Notes: generated by a model not told the origin, from the sequence alone. Counted from the stretch's first letter, positions 24,881 to 34,537 are shown. The stretch is DNA of 64,000 bases from CBDCFV01 sp963664625 (GCA_963664625.1 OY761541.1:3658001-3722000); one strand, 5' to 3'. Numbers and translations: made by a program.

Positions 24881-25726
24881 TCATTGTAGACCGGCCAGCA
24901 GGTCGGTCCCGATGTCGAGGCCTTGCGGCTCCACCAGCGCGAAATACTCGGTACCCATCATGTCCCTCGTTACGTCCGGCGGCAACTGGGAGAAGGGACC
25001 GTTGGAGTCGATCTGGGTGCGGTGACAGTTGAGAGACTCGATCTTGGTGTCCACGTATTCTCTTATGTCCAACGTTGCGGTTACCTCGTCGTCGGGGGAT
25101 CCGAGGCGGTCTATATCAAGGCTGGCGAAAGGCGGTGTGATGTTAGCGTCCAGCATCTGCTGCCACATGCGGCGGAAGCTGCTTCGAGGAAAGCAGACGT
25201 AGTAGAGAAGCATGGGGCGTGACCTTTGGGTTGTTCCATCCTCGTCAGTAACCGCTTGAAAGGCTCTGGTGACCAACTCGCACATGGTGGTATGGTCCGG
25301 GTGGCCGTAGCCGCCGGTCGGGTCGTGCGTCAACACCGCGTCGGGTCTGGTATCCCGGATTATCTGCGCCAGTTCCTCCGTCACCCGCTCCCGGGGGGCT
25401 TGGTACAGGGACCTTGGATGGTCGTTTTCCGGCGTTCCGGCCATGCCGGAATCGCGGTAGCCCATGAAGCGTATGTCCTGCACTCCGGTCACCCTCATGG
25501 CCTGCCGCATCTCTTCCTGGCGAACGGATGCAAGGGTTTCCGGAGTGGCGAGGGCCGGGTCGCTGATCTCCCCGACGTCCCCGTTGGTGCCAACCGCGAT
25601 TGTCACGCGGGCGCCCCTGGCAACCAGCATGGCCAGGGTGCCGCCGCAGCCGAACCCTTCGTCGTCGGGATGGGCGAAGGCCCCCAATACGGAAACACCG
25701 GACAGGTCGTTTGACTCGTTGGACAT
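24881..25726 (-). CDS. PIG-L/LmbE family zinc-dependent deacetylase
   Basis: This 281-aa protein opens with the family motif GAFAHPDDE, whose His and Asp bind zinc, followed by GGTLAMLVARGARVTIAVGTNGD. Near residue 135 is HDPTGGYGHPDH, supplying the third zinc ligand. Family members deacetylate N-acetylglucosamine-type groups in cell-envelope glycolipids or small thiols such as mycothiol and bacillithiol. It is followed by hyuB and preceded by a methyltransferase after 24 bp, suggesting co-transcription with the latter. Confidence 0.9.
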   Translation of the reverse strand: MSNESNDLSGVSVLGAFAHPDDEGFGCGGTLAMLVARGARVTIAVGTNGDVGEISDPALATPETLASVRQEEMRQAMRVTGVQDIRFMGYRDSGMAGTPENDHPRSLYQAPRERVTEELAQIIRDTRPDAVLTHDPTGGYGHPDHTTMCELVTRAFQAVTDEDGTTQRSRPMLLYYVCFPRSSFRRMWQQMLDANITPPFASLDIDRLGSPDDEVTATLDIREYVDTKIESLNCHRTQIDSNGPFSQLPPDVTRDMMGTEYFALVEPQGLDIGTDLLAGLQ

Positions 25727-25750
25727 TCAGGAAACCTCTTCACCGGAGGA

Positions 25751-26575
25751 TTATTTCAGCGCAGCCGGACGCCAGGATACTATCATCGGATATATTGGTT
25801 CGGCGTCTTTGATGCGAAAGGTGCCGTCTTCCTCAATCAATATGTCCGGGAGCATACGCTCCAGTCTTGCATATTCGTCGCTGCCGTGGGTGAGGTACAG
25901 GCGGGACGCCAGTTGCTCCAGGGCGCTTTCCAGGCTGTCGAACCCGCGGGGATTCTGTGGCGGCAACGGTTCCACTTGGGCATCTATTTCCAGTTCAGCC
26001 AGCACGTCCCGCAACTGGGGAAGGCTGGGCAGGGCCAGCCGCTCATTGCCGTGTATCTGACGCCAGAGGGCGTAGGTCTGGCTTTGCGGCGCCGTGCTGA
26101 AGAGCACCACCAGCACCCTTTCGCGGGCGTGGGCCTCCATTTTTCTGAGAAAGGAGCCAATGTCCCGGACGACGTATACCACGTGGGCGCAAAAGGCGAC
26201 GTCTCCCGTGTCTATCTCGGCCTCTTCCCAACGCGACCGTACTACAGTGACGTTGCCGATGCCGTACCGCGCGGCTTGGTCCTCCAGCACCGACGCCATG
26301 CTGTCGGACGGCTCCACCGCCACCACCCGTTGGCACTTGAGTGCGATGGGCAAAGCCAACCTTCCGCCTCCCGCTCCGACGTCGACTACGGTATGGCTTG
26401 GTTCGACGAAGGCAAGCAGCCTGTCCAGCAGAAGGTCGTCGTTTCGGTGTGGGTCGGCGCGGAACTGTTCGGCGTAGGGGCCCCAATGGTCAACCGGGGG
26501 CGGCCCCGGGCGCATCGCGTCCGATTGGGCGTGCTCATCCTCTACCATGCGCCGCCAGCGTTCCGTAGCCGTCAT
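25751..26575 (-). CDS. Class I SAM-dependent methyltransferase
   Basis: This 274-aa protein has the SAM-binding motif VVDVGAGGGRLALP near residue 60, the acidic loop VVAVEPSDSM, and a motif IV region (DVAFCAHVVYVVRDI). The acceptor is not predictable. It lies 24 bp upstream of the PIG-L deacetylase and 224 bp downstream of hyuA; that gap is filled by repeats. Confidence 0.85.
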   Translation of the reverse strand: MTATERWRRMVEDEHAQSDAMRPGPPPVDHWGPYAEQFRADPHRNDDLLLDRLLAFVEPSHTVVDVGAGGGRLALPIALKCQRVVAVEPSDSMASVLEDQAARYGIGNVTVVRSRWEEAEIDTGDVAFCAHVVYVVRDIGSFLRKMEAHARERVLVVLFSTAPQSQTYALWRQIHGNERLALPSLPQLRDVLAELEIDAQVEPLPPQNPRGFDSLESALEQLASRLYLTHGSDEYARLERMLPDILIEEDGTFRIKDAEPIYPMIVSWRPAALK

Positions 26576-26606
26576 CAGCTTTCATCCCTTTGAGAAATTG
26601 GTTGTT

Positions 26607-26778
26607 AAGAGCCTATCCGAAAATACCCATCCCCACGTCTCCACGGGGGCAAGCGTCACTCCCGCGAAAGCGGGAGTCCAGTATGCCGAGTAGTGGATTT
26701 CCGCCTTCGCGGGAATGACGTATGGCCCTGCGAGCCACGTAAGAGCGTGAAAAGGCCCTATTTTCATGGCGATGACGG
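26607..26778 (-). repeat. Three-hairpin dispersed repeat, copy B with extra unit
   Basis: Positions 26695-26778 are the reverse orientation of the element at 10081-10165 (shared lead CGTCATCGCCATGAAAATAG), with the same hairpin order but mismatches. An additional GTCACTCCCGCGAAAGCGGGAGTCC unit lies at 26655-26679. The block opens with TTAAGAGCCTATCC, a sequence nearly repeated at the start of copy C (52696). It fills most of the gap between the methyltransferase and hyuA. Confidence 0.75.
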
Positions 26779-26799
26779 AAAGTGTCCAATTTGATTATC

Positions 26800-28812
26800 T
26801 TAAGTGTCCGGTTCCAGTATCAGGTTACCGAGCGGGTCCACGGCCCCGTTCCAGCCAGGGGGCACAACCAGGGTTGTGTCCATCTGGAAAACGATGGCCG
26901 GTCCCGTGAATTGATTGCCGGAGCGGAGTTTGTCACGGTCGTACAATGGGGCCGTCCGGCTGCCGCCAGGGAAAACCACCTCCGCCGAACCGGCCAGTGC
27001 GTGGGAAGCGTCCGTCGGCCCGGCGGTCTCCAAGGCGACTTGGGGCTTATCCAACTCCAAGCCCATCTTCAGCCGCAGGTTTACGATCTCGACCGCCTCG
27101 CTGCGGTCGGCGTAACCGAACCGCTGCATGTGAGCGCGGTAGAAACTGTCCGCGATGGTCCGGCGCATCCGGGCGTCGTCAGCGCGCCGGGTCTGGGCGG
27201 GGTAGTCGACGGTCAGCTCGAAGGACTGGCCCACGTAGCGCACGTCCAGGAATCTGAGGCCGTTCATACGGTCTACGGGCAGTTCTTCCTGTTCCATCTC
27301 GTCGCGGGCCAAGCCTTCCATGCCCAGGAACTCTTCCTCCAGCCTGTCGCGGTTGATGTCCTCCCCCCGAATCATCACGGTGCGGGAGTAGTCCTTGACT
27401 ATGTCCGCTATCGCCACTCCCAAGGCCGACAGTATGCCGGGGCGGGTTGGAACAAGCACCCTCGGGATGCCCAGTTCCGCTGCCAGTTCGCAGCAGTGCA
27501 TCGGGCCGGCGCCGCCGAAGGGCACCAGGGTGAACTGCCTTGGGTCGTAGCCCCGTTCCAACGATATGGCCCGGATTGCCCGCTCCATATTGGCGTTGAC
27601 CACCCGGACGATGCCCAAGGCGGCGTCGTGCATACCGAGGCCCATCTGCGACGCCAACTCGGACACCAGTTCCTCGGCCCGTCCGAGGTCCAGGCTCATG
27701 CGGCCTCCGAGGAATTGGCCGGGGAGCAGCCGGCCAAGCACCAGGTTGGCGTCGGTGACGGTAATCTGGTCGCCCTTGCCGTAGCAGGCCGGGCCGGGGT
27801 CCGCGCCCGCTGACTGGGGCCCCACCACCAGCGCGCCGCCGCTGTCCACTCGGGCAATCGACCCGCCGCCCGCGCCGACGGTGTGTATCTCGATCATCGG
27901 GACGCTTATCGGATAGCCGCCAACCTGGGAACTGGACGTCTCCTTGATACGCTCCGGGCACAGGGATACGTCGGTGGACGTTCCTCCCATGTCCAGCGTA
28001 ATGATGTTCGGGTAACCGGCCTGGACACCGGTGTAGAACGCCCCCACTACGCCGCCCGCCGGGCCGCTGAGGATTGTGCGCACCGGCTGTTCCGCCGCAA
28101 GGCGGGCGGTGATGCTGCCCCCGGAGGACTGCATGATGCGCAGTCCGCTGCCCAATGCCCCTTCCAGCCTGTCGAGGTAGCGTTTCATAAGCTGGCCGAC
28201 GTAGGAGTTGACCACTACGGTGCTGGTGCGCTCGTATTCCCGGAACTCGGGCAGTATCCGGCTGGAGATGGAAATGAAGGGCGAGCCCGGCATCCTTGCC
28301 AAGGCGGACAGCACGGCCTCTTCGTGAGCAGGGTTGAGGAAAGAGAACAGGAAGGACACCGCGACGGAATCAACCTCCGCTTCTTGCAGCAGGCCTACCA
28401 AGGCTTGTATAGCCTCGGGCGCCAAGTCCTCGATGATCGTCCCGTTGTGGTCCACTCGTTCCGGCAATCCGAAACGCAACTCCCAAGGAGCCAGAGCCGG
28501 CGGCCTTTCCAAGTCTAGGTTGTACAGTTCGGACCTTACCTGTCGCCCGATCTCCAGCACGTCCTCGAATCCCAGCGTGGTAACCAGGGCGGTGCGGCCT
28601 CCTTTGCCCTCCAGCAGGGCGTTGGTGGCCACGGTGGACCCGTGCACGAAATCCGCCGAGGAGACCCCCACCTCGGACACGCCTTGAATGATGCCCAAGG
28701 ACTGGTCGCTGGGAGTGGACGGGAGCTTGTGCACTTGGAGTCGGCCATCTTCCAAGACCGCAATGTCGGTGAAGGTGCCGCCGACGTCGATTCCGACGAT
28801 AGTATTAGGCAT
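26800..28812 (-). CDS. hyuA: Hydantoinase A family protein (HyuA, ATP-dependent)
   Basis: This 670-aa protein has the actin-like ATP-binding motifs of N-methylhydantoinase A/5-oxoprolinase: GIDVGGTFTD at the N-terminus, TLDMGGTSTDVSLC near the middle and FGGAGPMHCCELA later. The start at 28812 (MPNTIVGIDV) follows family starts; the open frame extends to 28842, overlapping the macro-domain gene. It should act with HyuB (23102-24694) to hydrolyse a cyclic amide or related compound using ATP. The split of hyuA and hyuB by two other genes and repeats is unusual. Confidence 0.92.
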   Translation of the reverse strand: MPNTIVGIDVGGTFTDIAVLEDGRLQVHKLPSTPSDQSLGIIQGVSEVGVSSADFVHGSTVATNALLEGKGGRTALVTTLGFEDVLEIGRQVRSELYNLDLERPPALAPWELRFGLPERVDHNGTIIEDLAPEAIQALVGLLQEAEVDSVAVSFLFSFLNPAHEEAVLSALARMPGSPFISISSRILPEFREYERTSTVVVNSYVGQLMKRYLDRLEGALGSGLRIMQSSGGSITARLAAEQPVRTILSGPAGGVVGAFYTGVQAGYPNIITLDMGGTSTDVSLCPERIKETSSSQVGGYPISVPMIEIHTVGAGGGSIARVDSGGALVVGPQSAGADPGPACYGKGDQITVTDANLVLGRLLPGQFLGGRMSLDLGRAEELVSELASQMGLGMHDAALGIVRVVNANMERAIRAISLERGYDPRQFTLVPFGGAGPMHCCELAAELGIPRVLVPTRPGILSALGVAIADIVKDYSRTVMIRGEDINRDRLEEEFLGMEGLARDEMEQEELPVDRMNGLRFLDVRYVGQSFELTVDYPAQTRRADDARMRRTIADSFYRAHMQRFGYADRSEAVEIVNLRLKMGLELDKPQVALETAGPTDASHALAGSAEVVFPGGSRTAPLYDRDKLRSGNQFTGPAIVFQMDTTLVVPPGWNGAVDPLGNLILEPDT

Positions 28813-28816
28813 CGGT

Positions 28817-29359
28817 TCAGTTAACCCTCGGTGTATCGTCAATCGTCACGCCCAGTCCCCTCAACTGCGTCGCGTAGCTCTCGTAAGCCTGGTCGTTGAA
28901 GCAGACAAAGATGACCTGATCGATTGACGAGTCTTCTTCCAGGTAGCTTGCCGTTTCCCTCACGGCTATTTTAGCCGCCAAGGCCATGGGGAACCCATAA
29001 GCCCCGGCGCTGATGGCGGGGAAGGCGATGGTCTTGATTTGATGTTGATTGGCAATGGCAAAGCAGCGCTGGTAGCACCGCGCCAGCAGTCCGGGTTCGC
29101 CTTGCCCGCCGCCTGCCCAGATTGGTCCCACGGTGTGGATAACCCATTGAGCGGGCAGGTTGTAGCCCTTGGTGATTTTGGCGTCGCCGGTGTCGCAGCC
29201 ACCCAAGGCTCGACATTCATCCAGGAGCTCAGGCCCAGCCGCCCGGTGGATGGCGCCGTCCACCCCTCCGCCGCCAAGCAAGGTATTGTTGGCGGCGTTG
29301 ACGATGGCGTCTACCTGCAATGCGGTGATGTCTCCCGTGACGACCTTTATTCTGTCCAT
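28817..29359 (-). CDS. Macro-domain protein (ADP-ribose deacylase type)
   Basis: This 180-aa single macro domain resembles YmdB/MacroD O-acetyl-ADP-ribose deacetylases. It has [19 protein letters not shown] with the ligand-contacting Asp and Asn residues, the glycine-rich [12 protein letters not shown] and WVIHTVGP. The loop [12 protein letters not shown] binds the distal ribose. It would hydrolyse O-acetyl-ADP-ribose or remove ADP-ribose from proteins. It sits upstream of hyuA with about 5 bp between them, so it is probably in the same operon. Confidence 0.92.
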   Translation of the reverse strand: MDRIKVVTGDITALQVDAIVNAANNTLLGGGGVDGAIHRAAGPELLDECRALGGCDTGDAKITKGYNLPAQWVIHTVGPIWAGGGQGEPGLLARCYQRCFAIANQHQIKTIAFPAISAGAYGFPMALAAKIAVRETASYLEEDSSIDQVIFVCFNDQAYESYATQLRGLGVTIDDTPRVN

Positions 29360-29437
29360 CTGATATATTCCGGAAAGGTATAGTCCGTAGAATCCAACCC
29401 GCGTTGATTGAGTACCAAGCAGGCGGGTGTGCCTGTA

Positions 29438-31714
29438 TTACACCGGGACCATAAGGCCATTGTCGAATTTTCGGTCGGGGCCACTGGATGCTGCCGCCAA
29501 GAGTTCCTCACCTAGTTGGATACCCTGGACTTTGTTAATGTCCGCATTGCTGATATCCCAAGATTTGGCAGGCTCAATGCAATTCTGGCAACCCGACGAG
29601 CATGGGCAGTTCCGGGCAATCTCAATCCCTTTCGCCAAGGCAACGTCCCATATGCTAAACAGCTTTTTCGCAACCCCGATTCCACCGGAGTAGTTTTCGT
29701 AGTAGTATGCGGCTAGTTCATTAACTCTGGAGCAGGTGCTGGTATCAAATCGATCTGCCGGAATCACGAACATCGCGCCTACGCGAATCATGTGCTCCAC
29801 TGCACCAATCCCGGTAATAGCAGTTGCGCTTTGAGGGACGTCGAGCCAAAACGAATGCAAATTGTTTAGGAAAAGGGCATCGTTGTCGCCTCCTGTCCTG
29901 ATGACTTCTCCGGAACGCTCATCCACCAATTTATAACCGGTGAAGTTCGTTACGATGTTGAGAGACCCGTAATAAACATTGATGTCTCCGTAGCCGAGTC
30001 CGTCGAAGATATCAGACCGTGAAAGAATCGTGTAAAATCCGGGTTCAGTTCTTAAGTATTGCTCGACGTCTTCAAGTACAACTGCCTGCTCCTCATGTGA
30101 TCTCACGTGATAGCGTTGGCCGAAGAAAGGAAATATCGCCCCAATATAAGCTTCGCGGAACCGCCGCATAGCCGAAATTTGGCCCAATTCTTCGTTATTT
30201 CTTTTCAGATTGAATGACTGACCAATACCTCCCCGGAGATTCAGGCGGGGTTGTGGCTTGTAACCTTTAGGTACTTGTCCGGGATTCTTGCTTGCCTGTC
30301 CATAAAATGGACCACCGAGTATAGCTTCCTCAGGAGGAACTAATTTCCCGCCGGTTTCTTCCAGTAGCGAGGGAAGATGCTTACCGATTAACTCTTCGTT
30401 GGCTGGGTCAACCACCAACTCGTCAAAGGGCTTGTTCAGGAAAGCATCCAGATTCCCTACAAAGAAGCGGTCAATCGGATCATTCATTGCATAGAACAGC
30501 ACAAAGGCATCTTTGTCCCAACCCCGGCCAGCCCGCCCAATCTGCTGCCAGGCGGACATTATGCTGGGAGGAAATCCGGCCAATATAACGCCGTCGAGCC
30601 CGCCAACGTCGAGCCCTATCTCTAGTGCGTTGGTGGTGAACACTACTCGGATATCGCCGACTTTGATTCTCTCTTGAATTTGCTGTCGTCGGTCGGCAGT
30701 CAGATCAGCGTGGAATGCAGAAATTTGTTCAGGTTTCAGGCCGCGTTCTGTCGCCGCACGTCGACAGTTGCTAAAGGCGGATTCCAGAAATCGTTTGGTT
30801 GGACAAAAAACTAATACTTGGAGACCCTCTGCTAGAGCGGTGAGCGCGGCTTGCTCTATGCGCAGCCTGAGAATGTCCCAATACCGAAAGTCCGGGATTT
30901 CAGGATTGACGAACAAGAAATTCCGATTCGGTCGCAGTACATCCCTCGCCGATACTACCTCAACATCGCGCCCGGTAAGAGAGCGAGCATGTTCCTCCGG
31001 ATTAGCGCAGGTCGCAGTGGACAGGAAAACTTGGGGATGGGCTCCAATCCGATTCAAATACAGAAAGAATCTACGTAGCAAAAGGGCCATGTTGCTACCG
31101 AAAAACCCGCGATATTCGTGCATTTCGTCGATGACGACATAACGCAAATTCCGCAGAAACTTAGTGCCTTCGGGATGTCTATCCCAAGACTCCCGACTGC
31201 CTAGGAATGACATATTCAAGTATTCAGGATTGGTAAGCAGGATATGGGGAGGGTTTTGCCGGAGCCACCCCCTAATATCTTCTCCCGTATCGCCGTCATA
31301 AGGCCACGATTCGATGCGGAGCGGTTGGCAAATTTGTCTAATTTGCTCCCGCTGGTCGAAGGCTAACGCCTTCATCGGGTATATCATCATTGCATGGGAA
31401 CCCGGGTTTTGCTTTAGGGCGTGAAGCATTGGGGCAGTGAACGCCAGTGTCTTTCCGCTGGCAGTCGGCGATTCCATCACGACATCGTCGCCACTCAGAG
31501 ACTTGATGATGGCGTCGGCCTGATGTTGATAAGGCCGTGGTATCCCCGCTCGAACTAATGTATCGCGGACTGCTGGGTCAAGTTGTGTCGGCCATTCATC
31601 GGCATACCTAGGCTGAATACGATCAACGGTGCCAAAGTTTATCGTATCAGTTTCACGCAACGCGTCGAATTCCTTCAGTTGTGACAGGAAGCGGTCAATA
31701 TCAATCTCGCTCAT
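29438..31714 (-). CDS. DEAD/DEAH-box helicase of the YprA/MrfA (DUF1998) type
   Basis: This superfamily 2 helicase has 758 aa if started at 31714 (MSEIDIDRFLSQ, AGGA site upstream). Motifs include Walker A SPTASGKTLA, Walker B VIDEMHEY, motif III STATC and motif VI QQIGRAGRG. The C-terminus holds a zinc-binding cluster CPCSSGCQNC, as in MZB/DUF1998 domains. The B. subtilis MrfA is a 3'-5' helicase that removes mitomycin C lesions, so a DNA repair role is plausible. It neighbours dnaN, translesion polymerases and other repair genes. Base composition is more AT-rich than its neighbours, which may hint at transfer. Confidence 0.88.
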   Translation of the reverse strand: MSEIDIDRFLSQLKEFDALRETDTINFGTVDRIQPRYADEWPTQLDPAVRDTLVRAGIPRPYQHQADAIIKSLSGDDVVMESPTASGKTLAFTAPMLHALKQNPGSHAMMIYPMKALAFDQREQIRQICQPLRIESWPYDGDTGEDIRGWLRQNPPHILLTNPEYLNMSFLGSRESWDRHPEGTKFLRNLRYVVIDEMHEYRGFFGSNMALLLRRFFLYLNRIGAHPQVFLSTATCANPEEHARSLTGRDVEVVSARDVLRPNRNFLFVNPEIPDFRYWDILRLRIEQAALTALAEGLQVLVFCPTKRFLESAFSNCRRAATERGLKPEQISAFHADLTADRRQQIQERIKVGDIRVVFTTNALEIGLDVGGLDGVILAGFPPSIMSAWQQIGRAGRGWDKDAFVLFYAMNDPIDRFFVGNLDAFLNKPFDELVVDPANEELIGKHLPSLLEETGGKLVPPEEAILGGPFYGQASKNPGQVPKGYKPQPRLNLRGGIGQSFNLKRNNEELGQISAMRRFREAYIGAIFPFFGQRYHVRSHEEQAVVLEDVEQYLRTEPGFYTILSRSDIFDGLGYGDINVYYGSLNIVTNFTGYKLVDERSGEVIRTGGDNDALFLNNLHSFWLDVPQSATAITGIGAVEHMIRVGAMFVIPADRFDTSTCSRVNELAAYYYENYSGGIGVAKKLFSIWDVALAKGIEIARNCPCSSGCQNCIEPAKSWDISNADINKVQGIQLGEELLAAASSGPDRKFDNGLMVPV

Positions 31715-31775
31715 AGGAATCCTGTATCCTCGATCTGACGCCGTCGTGTCATGTATAGGAATGTCCGGTGCTCCG

Positions 31776-32483
31776 TCAAACCAACGCAATCCGCAGCCTC
31801 TTGTTTATCCTGCCCTTGCTCTCGTGGCTTACCACCTTGATCTCCCCGACCTCCCGCGTGTTCGCTACGTGGGTGCCGCCGTCGGCTTGCAGGTCCAGCC
31901 CGTGGATGTCTATGGTGCGCACCTGCTGGATGTTCGGCGGGAGCAGGTTTATCTTCGTCCGTATCAGGTCCGGTTCCTGCTCCGCTTCTTCACGGCTTAG
32001 CTGGTTGACCAGCACGTCGCGCTGCGCCGCCACCTCTTCGTTGATCAGCCGTTCCACTTCGTGCGCAAATTCGGCGCTCATGTGCTCCAGTTCGAAGTCC
32101 ATCCGGGCTTCGCCAGGCCTCATGTCCCCGCCGGTCACCTTGGCCCCGTACTTCTGCCAGACCACACCGCAAAGGATGTGCAGCGCGGTGTGAGTGCGCA
32201 TGAGGGAATACCGGCGCTCCCAGTCGATCCGTCCGGTGACTGCGGCCCCCACCGGGGGACATGGGCCTTCGACGGTGTGGACGATCTCCCCTTCCGAGCG
32301 GCCAACCTTCGTGACCGGCAACTCCTGGCCGTCGTAAATCAATACCCCCGTATCGGCAGGTTGACCGCCGCCGCCAGTGTAGAAGGCGGTGCGGTCCAGC
32401 ACCACCCCATTTCCGATGACGGCCGTGACCGTGGCTTGGAACTCCTTCAGGTAGCTATCCTCGTGGAACAAGAACTCTGTCAT
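31776..32483 (-). CDS. Alanyl-tRNA editing protein AlaX
   Basis: AlaX proteins hydrolyse Ser or Gly wrongly attached to tRNA-Ala. From 32483 (MTEFLFHEDSY) the protein is 235 aa, the longer AlaX type, with the N-terminal half related to the AlaRS linker (AFYTGGGGQPADTG). The zinc-binding HxxxH is seen in RTHTALH. The second motif, normally CGGTHV, reads ADGGTHVANT with Asp in place of the zinc-ligand Cys, so metal binding may differ. The open frame extends upstream to 32714, but that part has no family similarity and covers the probable promoter region. Confidence 0.88.
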   Translation of the reverse strand: MTEFLFHEDSYLKEFQATVTAVIGNGVVLDRTAFYTGGGGQPADTGVLIYDGQELPVTKVGRSEGEIVHTVEGPCPPVGAAVTGRIDWERRYSLMRTHTALHILCGVVWQKYGAKVTGGDMRPGEARMDFELEHMSAEFAHEVERLINEEVAAQRDVLVNQLSREEAEQEPDLIRTKINLLPPNIQQVRTIDIHGLDLQADGGTHVANTREVGEIKVVSHESKGRINKRLRIALV

Positions 32484-32688
32484 CAAGCGCCTCGATTGTT
32501 GCGCCCCCGTTGCTATTGGTGTCTCTATATCGCCGGTCGGGAGCACATGGTAGCTATGGACCCCGTTAGCCCGGGAAAAGCATAGCCTGACTTCACGCGG
32601 GGTATTATAGCAAACCCGGCAGCACGGATTGCACGGGAGGCCTCCAAAGAAGGGACGCAAACTGGCGACAACGCGCGTCTTGTCTGCG

Positions 32689-32717
32689 TTGTCAGTCTGG
32701 TCTATGGGTGCCATAAT
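32689..32717 (+). promoter_or_regulatory. Putative dnaN promoter
   Basis: TTGTCA (32689-32694), a 17-bp spacer and CATAAT (32712-32717) lie 95 bp before the dnaN start. The 328-bp region 32484-32811 between divergent alaX and dnaN holds no gene that I can support. Confidence 0.45.
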
Positions 32718-32811
32718 TATGGGACTGGCCGGAAGTGGCTGACGGCTGTCTCCAAAAGCGCATCAACTACCGTGGAGCCTATCCGTCTACTTAACCCTAG
32801 GTGGTCCAACA

Positions 32812-33960
32812 ATGAAACTGTCTTGTTTGCAGGAAAACTTGAGCCGCGGACTGGGTATCGTGGGGCGCGCTGTCGCCAACCGCGCTACCCTGCCCATCAC
32901 CCAGAACGTGCTGCTGAGCACCGACCAGTCGATGTTGAAGCTGTCGGCCACCAACCTTGAGATTGCCATGACTACCTGGATCGGGGCCTCGATAGAAGGC
33001 GAGGGCACCGTGACCGTGCCGGCGCGCCTACTGACCGAGTTCGTCAACTCACTGCCCAACGGACGCATAGACATGGAGTTGCAACCGGGCACCAGCGTTT
33101 TACAACTGAGGTCCGGCAACAGCCAAGCCAACATCCACGGCGCCGACGCCAACGACTTCCCGCCTATCCCCACGGTGGAGGACGGCATGGCGGCGAACGT
33201 GGACCCGGCGGCGTTGCGGCTGGCCATTTCCCGCGTTGCCTTCGCCGCGGCTACCGAGGAGTCCCGCCCGGTCCTGACGGGGGTGGAATTGAAGCTGTCC
33301 GGCGACAAGTTCACCATGGCCGCTGCCGACGGGTTCCGCCTGGCGGTGCTGCACGGTGAGTTGATGCAAGCGGTGGAGGGAGAAATCAAGGTCATCGTTC
33401 CCGCCAGGACGTTGAACGAAATAAGCCGGTTGTTGACCGACCAGGAGGAACCGGTAGAGATATTGATGACGCCCGCCAAGGGTCAGGTGCTGTTCCGCCT
33501 GAATGGCAGCCAGACCGTCGAAACGGTCTCCCAACTGTTGCAGGGCGCCTTCCCGAACTACGACCAGTTGATACCCCAGAGTTACGAGACGCGGGCAACC
33601 TTCGATTCGGCGACTTTCCTGCGCGCCGCCCGCACCGCGTCCATATTCGCCCGCGACGGCAGCAACATTATCAGGTTGCAGATGGTGCCCGGGGAGGACG
33701 ACGATTCCAAGGGCAGGCTCATCATCACCGCCCGGTCCGAGGAGGTCGGAGACAACCAGGACGAGGTGGAGGCGGAGGCCATGGAAGGCGGGGAAGGCAA
33801 GATCGCCTTCAACAGCCGCTACCTGCTCGATGTGCTGGGGGTGTTGGAGCGAGACAAGATCAACCTCGACACTACCACATCCTCCAGTCCGGGGGTGTTC
33901 AAACCCGCCGGCTCCGAAGACTATATTCACGTCGTCATGCCAATGTTCGTACAGTGGTAG
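32812..33960 (+). CDS. dnaN: DNA polymerase III beta sliding clamp
   Basis: DnaN forms the ring that tethers polymerases to DNA and is the docking site for repair proteins. The 382-aa length and three-domain pattern are typical. It opens MKLSCLQENLSRGLGIV, has RPVLTGVELKLSGDKFTMAAADGFRLA in two parts in the second domain, and ends YIHVVMPMFVQW, where the clamp-peptide pocket lies. dnaA and recF, the usual neighbours, are absent, so this is not an origin-type locus in this window. An AGGTGG site precedes the ATG. Clamp-binding-like motifs are present in DinB, ImuB and the radical SAM protein of this window. Confidence 0.96.
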   Translation: MKLSCLQENLSRGLGIVGRAVANRATLPITQNVLLSTDQSMLKLSATNLEIAMTTWIGASIEGEGTVTVPARLLTEFVNSLPNGRIDMELQPGTSVLQLRSGNSQANIHGADANDFPPIPTVEDGMAANVDPAALRLAISRVAFAAATEESRPVLTGVELKLSGDKFTMAAADGFRLAVLHGELMQAVEGEIKVIVPARTLNEISRLLTDQEEPVEILMTPAKGQVLFRLNGSQTVETVSQLLQGAFPNYDQLIPQSYETRATFDSATFLRAARTASIFARDGSNIIRLQMVPGEDDDSKGRLIITARSEEVGDNQDEVEAEAMEGGEGKIAFNSRYLLDVLGVLERDKINLDTTTSSSPGVFKPAGSEDYIHVVMPMFVQW

Positions 33961-34012
33961 CAAAGACCGCACTTCAATCAGACACGCGAATGCCGTTCGG
34001 CAGGAATAGGAT

Positions 34013-34456
34013 TTGCTGAACGTCAGGCTCGCTACCGCGTCCGACGAATCGGAGGCCGTGAGACTCGTCCGCAACCTGTTAGCCGAACTTGGAGGGACCC
34101 CGCCCCGGCCTGAAGAGGTCTCCAGCGTCTTTCACGACCTTGTTTCCAACCAGGACTCCGGGTTTATCGTCGTTGGAGAAACGGAAGAACGAGTCTGCGC
34201 CGTTTGCACTGTGTCTTTCCTTCAAGCCATCAGGACTCGCGGACGCTACGCCATCATCCAGGAAATGTTCGTGGAACCCGATGTCCGCAGCACCGGAATG
34301 GGCATGGACGTGCTCCGCTTCGCCCTGGAACATGCTATAGCAGCCGGGTGCTGGTCGGTGGAACTTGGCACCCCGGCGCATGGCGACCGCCAGATCCGGT
34401 TCTACAAGAGGGCGGGTTTTACCGAGGTCGGGGCCAGGCTCCGCTGGAGGCCGTAG
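34013..34456 (+). CDS. GNAT family N-acetyltransferase
   Basis: This 147-aa protein has the GNAT acetyl-CoA motif (MFVEPDVRSTGMGMDVLRFAL, the R/Q-x-x-G-x-G/A type) and the C-terminal RFYKRAGFTEVGARL. The start is TTG at 34013 with AGGA 7 nt upstream. The acceptor substrate is unknown. It lies between dnaN and the SOS-box-linked radical SAM gene. Confidence 0.85.
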   Translation: MLNVRLATASDESEAVRLVRNLLAELGGTPPRPEEVSSVFHDLVSNQDSGFIVVGETEERVCAVCTVSFLQAIRTRGRYAIIQEMFVEPDVRSTGMGMDVLRFALEHAIAAGCWSVELGTPAHGDRQIRFYKRAGFTEVGARLRWRP

Positions 34457-34502
34457 AGGGTACGGTTGTCGGCAGCCCCTTGACCTTGGCTGCTGTATAT
34501 GC

Positions 34503-34514
34503 GAACTTATGTTC
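34503..34514 (+). promoter_or_regulatory. SOS (LexA)-like box before the radical SAM gene
   Basis: GAACTTATGTTC fits the GAAC-N4-GTTC LexA box known from Gram-positive bacteria. It ends 24 bp before the start codon at 34538 and overlaps a TATGTT that could be a -10 element, with TTGGCT 16 bp further upstream. A second box lies before imuB. Confidence 0.65.
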
Positions 34515-34537
34515 TGTAAATGGAACAGGAGTTCGCC

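Noticed and set aside
32484..32714. N-terminal extension of AlaX
   Set aside because: The extra 77 codons have no family similarity and there is a better start at 32483.
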